From assembly GCA_003134765.1 (NCBI GenBank), contig PLCM01000029.1, positions 92,891-156,890 on the forward strand: a DNA stretch of 64,000 nucleotides, written 5' to 3'. Shown in pieces: positions 52,937 through 60,688 of this stretch. Origin of the DNA: Spartobacteria bacterium (GTDB lineage Bacteria; Verrucomicrobiota; Verrucomicrobiia; Chthoniobacterales; UBA10450). The translations under genes and the position numbers were made by a program. Positions within the stretch are counted from its first letter, which is position 1. Each line of letters starts with the position of its first letter. The notes beneath the pieces are model-generated. The model had not been told where the DNA came from. It was given only the letters and a program-made list of their open reading frames with translations, and ran no database searches.

Positions 52937-54052
52937 ATGAAAATCTATTTTGTCGCGGGAGAAGCCAGCGGAGACGAACATGGCGCGGCCCTGATGCATT
53001 CGTTGCGCGACCTCGCGCCAGACTGTGAATTCTTCGGACGAGGCGGTCCGCAAATGAAAGCGATCGCTGGCCGTGCTTTCACCAACTGGATCGACGACGC
53101 CGCGGTCGTCGGTCTTTGGGAAGTGGTGAAGCACTACGGCTATTTTCGTGAGCAATTTGCAAAGGCCTTGGAAGAAATAGATGGGAGCAGGCCCGCTGCG
53201 GTCGTCCTGATCGATTATCCCGGATTCAATTTGCGGCTCGCGCGTACGCTTCGAGTGCGATCACCGCAAATCAAGATCATCTATTACATCAGCCCCCAGG
53301 TCTGGGCCTGGAACCGCGGCCGCATTCGGCAGATGGCGCGCTACCTCGACCTCATGCTCTGTATCTTTCCATTTGAGGCAGAGCTCTACAATCTCTCGGG
53401 GCTCCGCACAATTTTCGTCGGACATCCGATGATCGAGACCCTCGCGAAACGTCGCACCGGCGAAGGGCGCGATCCGAATCTGATCGGTCTTTTCCCCGGG
53501 AGCCGGTCCCGCGAGGTGAGGAAGATTTTTCCAGTCATGCTCAAGGCAGTCGCCGAAATTATCGCGCACCGATCGGAAACTCGCTTTGAAGTGGCGGCAG
53601 CTTCCGAAACCCTCGCGCGCGAGATCAAGAGTTTCCTGGCCCGCTCACCTCTGCGCGAACGCGGGCGCGTTGTCACCTCCGACAGCTCCGGCACGATGCA
53701 GCGGGCATTCTCGGGCCTAATTGCATCGGGAACAGCCACTCTCGAAGCCGCCTATTTCCGTTTGCCTTTCGTTCTCGTCTACAAGGTTTCCTGGCCGACT
53801 TATTTGGCGGCGCGTCTCCTCATGCGCACTCCCTTTCTGGGCATGCCGAATGTTCTCGCCGGCCGCGAAATTGTTCCCGAGTTTCTCCAGCATGAAGCCC
53901 GGCCGAAGGCAATTGCCGAATCCGTCTTGCGGCTCATGAACGATCCCGCCGTTCGCAGCCGGATGGCCCTGGAGTTCGATGCAATTATCGGGAAACTCGG
54001 CGAAACGGGCGCCAGCGCCAAGGCAGCGAAAGCGATTCTCGCAGAACTGTGA
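52937..54052 (+). CDS. lpxB: Lipid-A-disaccharide synthase
   Basis: 371 residues. LpxB joins UDP-2,3-diacylglucosamine and lipid X at the inner membrane. Visible blocks: KIYFVAGEASGDEHGAAL, GVGGPxM-like FFGRGGPQMKA, DYPGFNLRLA, YYISPQVWAWNRGRI and FVGHPMIE, GLFPGSRSREV. Start MKIYFVAGEASGDEHG. It is separated from the Gfo/Idh gene by the RAYT unit, whose repeat ends three bases before the start codon, so the ribosome binding site must lie within repeat DNA. Its presence implies a Gram-negative outer membrane. Confidence 0.96.
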   Translation: MKIYFVAGEASGDEHGAALMHSLRDLAPDCEFFGRGGPQMKAIAGRAFTNWIDDAAVVGLWEVVKHYGYFREQFAKALEEIDGSRPAAVVLIDYPGFNLRLARTLRVRSPQIKIIYYISPQVWAWNRGRIRQMARYLDLMLCIFPFEAELYNLSGLRTIFVGHPMIETLAKRRTGEGRDPNLIGLFPGSRSREVRKIFPVMLKAVAEIIAHRSETRFEVAAASETLAREIKSFLARSPLRERGRVVTSDSSGTMQRAFSGLIASGTATLEAAYFRLPFVLVYKVSWPTYLAARLLMRTPFLGMPNVLAGREIVPEFLQHEARPKAIAESVLRLMNDPAVRSRMALEFDAIIGKLGETGASAKAAKAILAEL

Positions 54053-54062
54053 AACTCCCATT

Positions 54063-54135
54063 GTCATTCCGAGCGAAGTCGAGGAACCTCGTATCATAAC
54101 GTTCGACGGGATGTCTCGACTTCGCTCGACATGAC
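54063..54135. repeat. Palindromic repeat, GTCATTCCGAGCG family (copy 6), includes a start codon
   Basis: GTCATTCCGAGCGAAGTCGA to TCGACTTCGCTCGACATGAC. The ATG in the closing ATGAC is the predicted start codon of the dehydrogenase at 54131. Confidence 0.85.
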
Positions 54136-55576
54136 AAGAATTCGCAACTTCATCGACGGCCAATTCGTCGAGCCGATGGGCGGGAAATACCTCGACAACA
54201 TCGAGCCCGCGACCGGCCAGCCGTATTCTCAGGTCGCCGACAGCGATGCACGCGACGTCGAGCGGGCGATCGCCGCCGCAGAAAAAGCATTTCCGGCCTG
54301 GTCGAAAACGCCGGCCGCCGAACGGTCGCGTCTTCTGCTCCGGATCGCCGATTTGATCGAGCGCGATCTCGAAAAACTCGCGCGCGCGGAATCGATCGAC
54401 ACGGGCAAACCACTCTCGCTGGCGCGGAGTCTCGACATTCCGCGGGCCGCCAGCAATTTTCGTTTCTTCGCCACCGCGATTCTGCACACGGAGAACGAGG
54501 CGCACGTCACCGATGGGGTGGCATTCAATTACACTCTGCGCCAGCCGCGCGGAATCACGGGATTAATTTCGCCCTGGAACCTGCCGCTTTATTTATTGAG
54601 CTGGAAAATCGCGCCGGCTCTCGCCGTCGGTAACACCGCCATCGCCAAACCGAGCGAGCTGACGCCAATGACGGCGTTGCTTCTCTGCGAGATTTGTGTC
54701 GAGGCAGGCTTGCCGAACGGCGTGTTGAACATCGTCCATGGCACCGGCCCAAACGTCGGTGCTGCGATCACCGCCCATCCGAAGATCGGCACCATCTCTT
54801 TCACTGGCGGCACCGTGACTGGCCGGAAAGTAGCCGAAGCGGCGGCGCCGTTGTTCAAGAAAGTTTCGCTCGAGCTGGGCGGCAAGAATCCCAACATTGT
54901 CTTCGCCGACGCCGACCTCGACGCAGCCATTGCCGGCAGCGTCCGTTCATCTTTCGCAAACCAGGGCCAGGTTTGCCTCTGCGGCTCACGGGTCTTCGTC
55001 GAGCGCTCCGCTTACCAGAATTTCGTCGAACGCTTCATCGACAAAGTCTCACAGCTGAAACAGGGAGATCCGCTCGACGAAAAAACCGAGCAAGGCGCGA
55101 TCGTAAGCAAGACACAGCTCGACAAAGTGCGGTTCTACGTTGACCTGGCGCAGAAGGAAGGCGGCACGGTCGCCCTCGGGGGCAAGGTGCCCGATTCGAT
55201 CAACGAACGTTGCCGCGACGGTTACTTCTTCCCGCCCACCGTCCTCACCGATTTACCCGTCTCCTGCCGGACCAACCGCGAAGAGATCTTCGGTCCGGTC
55301 GTCACCATCACGCCGTTTGATAGCGAAGAAGAAGTGATCGGTTACGCGAACGATTGCGACTACGGCCTTGCCTCCAGCGTCTGGACCCAGAACCTCAGCC
55401 GCGCCCATCGTGTCGCCGAAAAAATTCACACCGGCACCGTCTGGGTCAATTGCTGGCTTGTCCGCGATCTGCGCGTCCCCTTCGGCGGGATGAAACAAAG
55501 CGGCGTTGGCCGCGAAGGCGGCGAAGAAGCACTGCGATTTTTTACTGAGGCGAAGAATGTCTGTATCGCGAAATAG
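54131..55576 (+). CDS. Aldehyde dehydrogenase, 2-aminomuconic/2-hydroxymuconic semialdehyde type
   Basis: 481 residues, complete. SPWNLPLYLLSWKIAPALA, FTGGTVTGRKVAEAAAP, the catalytic Glu in ELGGKNPNIVF and Cys in NQGQVCLCGSR, and EEIFGPVVTITPF are all present. Among ALDHs it most resembles the semialdehyde dehydrogenases that oxidise 2-hydroxy- or 2-aminomuconate semialdehyde. The latter fits the RidA protein and kynureninase in the same region. The start ATG (54131) lies in the right arm of a palindromic repeat. Family certain, substrate inferred. Confidence 0.9.
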   Translation: MTRIRNFIDGQFVEPMGGKYLDNIEPATGQPYSQVADSDARDVERAIAAAEKAFPAWSKTPAAERSRLLLRIADLIERDLEKLARAESIDTGKPLSLARSLDIPRAASNFRFFATAILHTENEAHVTDGVAFNYTLRQPRGITGLISPWNLPLYLLSWKIAPALAVGNTAIAKPSELTPMTALLLCEICVEAGLPNGVLNIVHGTGPNVGAAITAHPKIGTISFTGGTVTGRKVAEAAAPLFKKVSLELGGKNPNIVFADADLDAAIAGSVRSSFANQGQVCLCGSRVFVERSAYQNFVERFIDKVSQLKQGDPLDEKTEQGAIVSKTQLDKVRFYVDLAQKEGGTVALGGKVPDSINERCRDGYFFPPTVLTDLPVSCRTNREEIFGPVVTITPFDSEEEVIGYANDCDYGLASSVWTQNLSRAHRVAEKIHTGTVWVNCWLVRDLRVPFGGMKQSGVGREGGEEALRFFTEAKNVCIAK

Positions 55577-55617
55577 TTTGGGCTGCGCACTGCCGCGCCG
55601 CAGCCTCGGCGAAGGCG

Positions 55618-55659
55618 GGTTTCTTCACCGACCCGAAGAACGTCTGCATCGCGAAGTAG
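55618..55659 (+). pseudogene. Remnant of a second aldehyde dehydrogenase 3' end
   Basis: The bases encode GFFTDPKNVCIAK and a stop, nearly the ending of the upstream enzyme (RFFTEAKNVCIAK), but with many silent differences. It is too diverged for a recent tandem duplication and looks like the tail of another ALDH copy left by recombination. Confidence 0.6.
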
Positions 55660-55823
55660 ATCGTGAAGAAAAAGCTAAAGAAACCGAAGTACATAGCAAT
55701 TCTAGATGACTACGATTTCGCGCAGGCTGAGTGCGGCAGGTATGCGCGCGCGTGCAGGAAGAGAACGACGGTCGTTCCGAAATCTCTCGTCGGCGACAGC
55801 AAGCGCCAGGATTAACACGACTC

Positions 55824-56254
55824 GTGAAAAGAAGCGATCGTATCGACGCGAGCGCGTTTCAACGGCTGGCGGAAGATCACTGCTCAATACTCAGGCGCGC
55901 ATTTGAAAGTTATCTAATTTGGGAAGCTTTCGGAGATTTAATCCGAAATGTGCACCGGGGGGACTCAGAATATTCGCGCGTGTTTTTCTTTCAGCCCCTG
56001 ACGTTGGCCTGCGTCAGCGCCGCTTTCGATTCTTTCGTGACCAATCTTTACAAATTTCACGATAAAAGGTCAGATGAACTGAACACTCTAGTCGACCTTG
56101 GCGTCCGGTATGGCCGGTCGATCCGGCACTTGAGCGGAGACTTAGCGCGCAAATACGGATAGCGAGATCATTTGCGGCGAAAAAACACATCGGCTCATTA
56201 AGGAACCGACAGATCGGGCATTATGATGCGTTACAATCACCGCGGAAACGCTAA
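55824..56254 (+). pseudogene. HEPN (AbiU2-like) protein remnant, frameshifted
   Basis: From GTG 55824 the frame reads RIDASAFQRLAEDHCSIL, then FFFQPLTLACVSAAFDSFVT and LYKFHDKRSDELNTLV, the pattern of AbiU2-type HEPN proteins. It stops at TAG 56160. A neighbouring frame continues with KKHIGSLRNRQIGHYDALQS and stops at TAA 56252; RNRQIGH matches the RxxxxH motif of HEPN RNases and the usual RNxxxAH in this family. One single-base indel near 56150 would restore one reading frame. The call rests on pattern; the loss of frame is direct. Confidence 0.5.
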
Positions 56255-56606
56255 TCTGATAGTGGTAAGCTAAGCGCTTGGCAATTCGCTGGACTCGAAT
56301 CACCGGATCGGTGGACTTGTCAGACTCACGTAACATCGGCTCGAATGTGGTTTCAAACTGAGCAATTCGGCGCGAAGAAAGCCGTGAAAATAATTCGCGC
56401 AAACAACGATTAATGATGGCGATATTTTTGAATCCACGTTGATCCGACATCAACTACCTCTATATCGCAGGGTCTGTGCGAGATCGAGGATTGCATCGCG
56501 CTTGTGAGTGCGCTCGGCGTGAAAAGTTGCAAGCCCGTGACACCCCAAAATGTTCGATATTCTGTTTGATGTTTGAGCTTTGATGTAGGCGAAGTAAGCT
56601 TTCACC
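56255..56606. other. Gene-free gap of about 352 bases in the accessory patch
   Basis: Lower GC than the flanks, without palindromic repeats. Frames on both strands (one of 103 codons on the minus strand at 56142-56453) overlap the HEPN remnant and look unlike proteins. It must hold the promoter of the toxin-antitoxin pair. Confidence 0.45.
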
Positions 56607-56810
56607 GTGAGCGCGATCGAGTGGATTGAGCAGTTTAAAGCGCTTCCGGCACAAGAGCGGGCGCAAGTGGCCAAGTTCGTGGTCGAAAACGATGATTCTT
56701 GGATTCCGGAATCATTCAAACAAGGCATGGCTGACGCGGAAGCAGGACGTTGTGCAGACATGGATACCGTGTTGAGCGGAGCCAAGCCGCCGCCTCGTGC
56801 GGCGGGATGA
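56607..56810 (+). CDS. Putative type II antitoxin
   Basis: 67 residues from GTG 56607. The N-terminal helix MSAIEWIEQFKALPAQERAQ and then FVVENDDSWIPESFKQGMAD resemble small antitoxins that pair with RelE/ParE toxins; the C-terminus (LSGAKPPPRAAG) is likely disordered. It overlaps the toxin gene by 4 bases (ATGA), the typical coupling of such pairs. No separate DNA-binding domain is obvious. The call depends mostly on the partner. Confidence 0.7.
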   Translation: MSAIEWIEQFKALPAQERAQVAKFVVENDDSWIPESFKQGMADAEAGRCADMDTVLSGAKPPPRAAG

Positions 56811-57082
56811 ACTACCATTTCAAACCAACGCAAGGTTTTTGGGAGAGTTTCTACGCGCTTTCGCCCAGTCAGAAGGAATCGACTCGCCGAGCCTGGAGGA
56901 TCTTCAAAGAGAATCCGTTCGACCCTCGATTACGTTCGCACAAAATCCCCAGACTCTCCGCTCGTTACGGGCGGACGATCTACGCGGCCGAGATCGAAGC
57001 GGATTTACGCGTAGTATTTTCTCTCGAAGCCGACACGGTTGTGACAACCGACATTGGTTCGCACGAGCTTTACCGCGGATAG
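56807..57082 (+). CDS. RelE/ParE-superfamily toxin
   Basis: 91 residues. NYHFKPTQGFWESFYALSPS, RAWRIFKENPFDPRLRSHKI and the closing DLRVVFSLEADTVVTTDIGS with HELYR show the RelE/ParE beta-sheet with a terminal xxxIGxHxxY pattern. Basic residues (R-S-H-K and R near 45-55) lie where RelE RNases hold theirs. It could cut mRNA or act on gyrase; the sequence does not decide. Overlaps the antitoxin by 4 bases. Confidence 0.76.
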   Translation: MNYHFKPTQGFWESFYALSPSQKESTRRAWRIFKENPFDPRLRSHKIPRLSARYGRTIYAAEIEADLRVVFSLEADTVVTTDIGSHELYRG

Positions 57083-57107
57083 GATCTGGTGCGATCTCGG
57101 CTTTGAT

Positions 57108-57145
57108 TAACAAATCCGTTTTCATCCACGTCATCCGCGGTTACA
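57108..57145. repeat. Half copy of the CATCCGCGGTT repeat
   Basis: TTGATTAACAAATCCGTTTT then CATCCACGTCATCCGCGGTT resembles one arm of the element before purH (4113-4176). Confidence 0.5.
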
Positions 57146-57154
57146 GATTCAAAC

Positions 57155-58342
57155 ATGAGCGGAGTACGAGTTTTGGTCGGCACGAGGAAGGGCGCGTTTA
57201 TTCTGACCTCGGATGGGAAGCGGGAGAAGTGGGACGTCAGCGGGCCGCATTTTGCGGGGTGGGAGATGTACCACCTCAAGGCGTCGCCGGCGGACCCAAA
57301 CCGGATTTACGCCTCGCAGACAAGCGGATGGTTCGGGCAAATCATTCAGCGATCGGATGACGGCGGGAAGACCTGGTTCCAGCCGGGACTGTCGCCGGGG
57401 GAGCCGACGACCACACCGGAAGGAATGCCGAAAGGGGAGAGCAACAAGTTCGCTTACGACGTTTCGCCGGAAACAGGCAAGCCACTCACGACCCACATGT
57501 GGTACGATGGCACCCAGCATCCGTGGGAATTCAAACGGGTCTGGCATCTCGAGCCGTCGCTCACCGATCCGAATCACGTTTATGCGGGCGTGGAGGATGC
57601 CGCGCTTTTCGAATCGAAAAATGGCGGGCAAACCTGGCGCGAACTGTCGGCCCTGCGCGGACATCCCACCGGTGCCTACTGGGCGCCTGGCGCGGGCGGA
57701 ATGTGTCTCCACACCATCCTGCTCGATCCGAAAAATCCGCAACGAATTTACATCGCGATCTCGGCGGCGGGCGCGTTCCGCACCGATGACGGCGGGAAAA
57801 GCTGGAAGCCGATCAATCGCGGTTTGCATTCGCAATACATCCCCGATCCCAACGCGGAGGTGGGCCATTGCGTCCACCACATCGCGATGCATCCCCAACG
57901 GCCAAGTGTTTTGTTCATGCAGAAGCACTGGGACATCATGCGGAGCGATGACGCGGGCGATTCCTGGCGCGAAGTAAGCGGGAATCTCCCGACCGATTTT
58001 GGGTTCCCGATCGACATTCACGCGCACGAGCCGGACACGATTTACGTCGTGCCGATCAAGAGCGACTCGGAACATTTCCCGCTCGACGGCAAGCTGCGTG
58101 TTTATCGCAGCCGGACCGGTGGCAATGAATGGGAAGAGCTGACGAGCGGTCTGCCGCAAAAGGACTGCTACGTGAACGTGCTGCGGGACGCGATGTCAGT
58201 GGATTCGCTCGATTCATGCGGGATTTATTTTGGGACGACCGGCGGGCAGGTCTACGCGTCGCGCGATGGGGGTGACACGTGGGACGCGATTGTGCGAGAT
58301 CTGCCGGCGGTGCTGTCGGTGGAAGCTCAGACGCTTAAATAA
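57155..58342 (+). CDS. BNR/Asp-box beta-propeller protein
   Basis: 395 residues, no signal peptide. At least five Asp-box motifs are visible: [36 protein letters not shown] and ASRDGGDTW, giving a six- or seven-bladed propeller of the sialidase/sortilin type. The catalytic Arg triad of true sialidases is not evident. The start [15 protein letters not shown] is typical for a family often annotated as an exo-alpha-sialidase or glycosyl hydrolase without proof. A MoaD/ThiS-like gene follows 144 bases on, an arrangement known from other bacteria. Role unknown. Confidence 0.88.
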   Translation: MSGVRVLVGTRKGAFILTSDGKREKWDVSGPHFAGWEMYHLKASPADPNRIYASQTSGWFGQIIQRSDDGGKTWFQPGLSPGEPTTTPEGMPKGESNKFAYDVSPETGKPLTTHMWYDGTQHPWEFKRVWHLEPSLTDPNHVYAGVEDAALFESKNGGQTWRELSALRGHPTGAYWAPGAGGMCLHTILLDPKNPQRIYIAISAAGAFRTDDGGKSWKPINRGLHSQYIPDPNAEVGHCVHHIAMHPQRPSVLFMQKHWDIMRSDDAGDSWREVSGNLPTDFGFPIDIHAHEPDTIYVVPIKSDSEHFPLDGKLRVYRSRTGGNEWEELTSGLPQKDCYVNVLRDAMSVDSLDSCGIYFGTTGGQVYASRDGGDTWDAIVRDLPAVLSVEAQTLK

Positions 58343-58482
58343 AAGCTCCAAATTCCAAGCTCCAAGCACCAGAGAAATTCCAATGACCAAACACCCAAGG
58401 AAAGCCAGCGCATCGTCGTGCCGCCATTGGAGCTTGATGTTTGGAGCTTCTTTGGAGCTTGGAGCTTGGAGCTTGGAATTTC
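58343..58482. repeat. Inverted repeat of CTCCAAGCTCCAAGC units
   Basis: AAATTCCAAGCTCCAAGC near the left faces GCTTGGAGCTTGGAATTT near the right, with extra TTTGGAGCTT units. It lies between the BNR protein gene and the MoaD-like gene. Confidence 0.82.
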
Positions 58483-58486
58483 CGGC

Positions 58487-58780
58487 ATGATTCGCGTCGT
58501 CCTTCCCCATCATTTGCGGACGCTGGCCCGGGTGGGCGATGAAGTGCAGCTGGACGTGAACAATCCGACGGTGCGTTCCGTCCTGGATGCGCTGGAAGCA
58601 AAATATCCGATGCTTCAGGGAACGATTCGCGATCATGGAACATTGAAACGTCGGCCCATGGTGCGGTTCTTTGTTTGCGGTGAAGACCTGTCACTCGAGT
58701 CGCCCGATACTCCCTTGCCCGATGCGATCGGGAACGGCAGCGAGCCGTTTTTTGTCATGGGCGCGATTGCCGGAGGCTAG
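58487..58780 (+). CDS. MoaD/ThiS-family ubiquitin-like protein
   Basis: 97 residues from ATG 58487 with the beta-grasp pattern: [48 protein letters not shown] and the end VMGAIAGG. The free C-terminal Gly-Gly is the site that is adenylated and thiocarboxylated in MoaD and ThiS. No MoeB, MoaE or thiazole gene is near. It follows the BNR propeller gene and may work with it. The in-frame extension upstream is repeat DNA. Confidence 0.86.
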   Translation: MIRVVLPHHLRTLARVGDEVQLDVNNPTVRSVLDALEAKYPMLQGTIRDHGTLKRRPMVRFFVCGEDLSLESPDTPLPDAIGNGSEPFFVMGAIAGG

Positions 58781-58898
58781 GAAAAGCATGAAAGAGAAAA
58801 TTGGGCAGAAAATCACGCCGTTACCTTCCCGCCGGGAACAAAACCACCTCTCCCCCAGGGACAGGGTAGGGTGAGAGCCAAATAACGAGGAAAGAATT

Positions 58899-59183
58899 AT
58901 GTGCCGAAACATTAAGACCCTGCATAACTTCATGCCGCCCGCGACCGAGGACGAAGTCCGCGCCTCGTCGCTTCAATTCGTCCGGAAGCTGAGCGGATTC
59001 ACCAAACCGTCAAAGGCGAACGAAGAGGCGTTCCATCGCGCTGTGGATGCGGTGACGTCCGTCGCCGAGGGACTGCTCAAGTCGTTGGTAACGAATGCTC
59101 CTCCACGAGATCGTGAGATTGAAGCGCTCAGGGCCCGGGAACGGTCGACCAAACGTTTTGGTTCCCCTCCGGTCGCAGCTTAA
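58899..59183 (+). CDS. DUF2277 family protein
   Basis: 94 residues. The family is recognisable from MCRNIKTLHNFMPPATEDEV with SSLQFVRKLSGFTKPSKANE. It is a soluble helical protein of unknown function, probably cytoplasmic. It is followed after 11 bases by the TfoX/SRPBCC frame in the same direction. Confidence 0.88.
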   Translation: MCRNIKTLHNFMPPATEDEVRASSLQFVRKLSGFTKPSKANEEAFHRAVDAVTSVAEGLLKSLVTNAPPRDREIEALRARERSTKRFGSPPVAA

Positions 59184-59194
59184 GGCAGGGCCAG

Positions 59195-60115
59195 ATGGGT
59201 AAGGCACGACGAGCAGCCGGAGGTTATGAGGGCAAGGTTGCGTTGTACGAGAAACTCGTAGCCACGAATCCGAAAGTAGAACGAAAAGGAGCCGCGTTCT
59301 TTTATACCTCGTTGAACGGTCACATGTTTAGCATCCTGACGAAGACCGGGACCCTGGCGCTCCGGCTGCCCGAGGCAGAGCGAGAAGTCTTCCTGAAGAA
59401 GTACAAGACCAAACTCTCTGTCCAGTATGGAACCGTGATGAAGGAATACGTCGAAGTTCCGGACGCGTTGCTCAAGAAAACTGGTGAACTGAAGAAGTTC
59501 TTCCAACTAAGTTACGCTTACGTGGGTTCGCTCAGACCGAAGCCGACGACCCGGAAGCCCGCCGGCCAATCGAGGAAAACGATGACCAGCAACCTTGCGG
59601 TCGCGCTCCTGGCGCTCCTCTTTCTGCCTGCGGCTCCGGCAAGATCGGACGAACAAAAGGAAGCGGGTGTTTCTCCAGGCGCCGCCGACCACTCGACTGC
59701 CGGCGATCCGCTCAAGGCGATCACGATTCACCAGGAAATCGATTTCGCGGAGAATCCCTCACGCGTTTATGAAGCGTTGCTCGACGCGAAGCAATTCACC
59801 GTGTTCTCCGGACGGCCAGCCGAAATTAATCGAGAAGTCGGCGGTGCGTTTTCACTTTTCGGCGGTCACATCATCGGCCGGAATCTGGAGCTGGTTCCGA
59901 ACCAAAGGATCGTGCAGGCGTGGCGCGTTGTGACCTGGCCTGAGGGCGCCTACTCCATTGCCACCTTCAGGTTCAGGGCACAAGGGACCGGAACACATTT
60001 CGTGTTCGATCATGTTGGTGTTCCAGAAGGATTGCGCGACCATCTCGCCGAAAGCTGGGAGCAAAATTACTGGTCGCTGCTAAAAAATACCTTCGCTAGC
60101 ACGACCTCTCACTAA
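59195..60115 (+). CDS. TfoX-like domain and SRPBCC (AHSA1) domain in one frame
   Basis: 306 residues. Residues 1-125 match the TfoX N-terminal-domain type (ERKGAAFFYTSLNGHMFSIL, EYVEVPDALLKKTGELKKFF). Residue 130 onward begins a second, exported-looking protein: MTSNLAVALLALLFLPAAPA is a signal peptide, and residues 165-300 are an SRPBCC/AHSA1 domain (EIDFAENPSRVYEALLDAKQ, SWEQNYWSLLKNTF). An internal signal peptide makes one mature fusion unlikely; probably two genes joined by loss of a stop, with the second started at ATG 59582. One or two proteins cannot be decided by reading. Confidence 0.72.
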   Translation: MGKARRAAGGYEGKVALYEKLVATNPKVERKGAAFFYTSLNGHMFSILTKTGTLALRLPEAEREVFLKKYKTKLSVQYGTVMKEYVEVPDALLKKTGELKKFFQLSYAYVGSLRPKPTTRKPAGQSRKTMTSNLAVALLALLFLPAAPARSDEQKEAGVSPGAADHSTAGDPLKAITIHQEIDFAENPSRVYEALLDAKQFTVFSGRPAEINREVGGAFSLFGGHIIGRNLELVPNQRIVQAWRVVTWPEGAYSIATFRFRAQGTGTHFVFDHVGVPEGLRDHLAESWEQNYWSLLKNTFASTTSH

Positions 60116-60540
60116 TGGCTGAATCTATCGAAAGCTCCCGCGCGCCGGAACCGGTTGGCGCTTTTCCGCACGCGAAGTGCGTCGGGAATTTGCTCTTTCT
60201 TTCCGGGATCGGCCCCCGCGTCCGGGGGAGCAGGGAAATCCCGGGCGTCACTCTCGATGGCTCCGGCAACATCGCGAGCTATGACATCGAAACGCAATGC
60301 CGTGCCGTGTTCGAAAACGTCCGGTTGGTTTTGGAAGATGCGGGTGCCGGTTGGAACGACATCGTCGATGTAACGGTCTTCCTTACCAACATGAGGAAGG
60401 ACTTCCCGATCTATAACAGACTTTACGCCGAATATTTTGCCGGAGAGGGCAAACCGAACCCGACGCGGACGACAGTTGAGGTGACCGCGTTGCCAACGCC
60501 GATCGCAATCGAGCTCAAGGTGATCGCGGCGATCGGGTAG
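60115..60540 (+). CDS. RidA-family protein, 2-aminomuconate deaminase-like
   Basis: 141 residues, the RidA/YjgF fold. FPHAKCVGNLLFLSGIGPRV is the lead, FENVRLVLEDAGAGWNDIVD the middle, and NPTRTTVEVTALP carries the conserved Arg. The longer loop with RGSREIPGV after the SG resembles 2-aminomuconate deaminases of tryptophan and nitrobenzene degradation more than standard RidA. This agrees with kynureninase and the semialdehyde dehydrogenase nearby. Its ATG overlaps the preceding stop region. Substrate inferred. Confidence 0.87.
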   Translation: MAESIESSRAPEPVGAFPHAKCVGNLLFLSGIGPRVRGSREIPGVTLDGSGNIASYDIETQCRAVFENVRLVLEDAGAGWNDIVDVTVFLTNMRKDFPIYNRLYAEYFAGEGKPNPTRTTVEVTALPTPIAIELKVIAAIG

Positions 60541-60558
60541 GTGGCGCCAAAATGCATC

Positions 60559-60648
60559 GTCATTCCGAGCGAAGTCGAGGAACCCCGTTGGATGTCGAGC
60601 GACGCTCCACGGGGTCCCTCGACTGCGCTTCGCTGCGCTCGGGATGAC
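60559..60648. repeat. Palindromic repeat, GTCATTCCGAGCG family (copy 7)
   Basis: GTCATTCCGAGCGAAGTCGA to CGCTTCGCTGCGCTCGGGATGAC, with AGGAACCCCGT and ACGGGGTCCCT inside, between the convergent RidA and membrane protein genes. Confidence 0.85.
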
Positions 60649-60688
60649 GAGTGGGGCCGAGCGGACAAAGAAGCGCGATATTAAGCCC

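Noticed and set aside
56142..56453. Minus-strand frame of 103 codons
   Set aside because: It overlaps the HEPN remnant in antisense and has no recognisable pattern.
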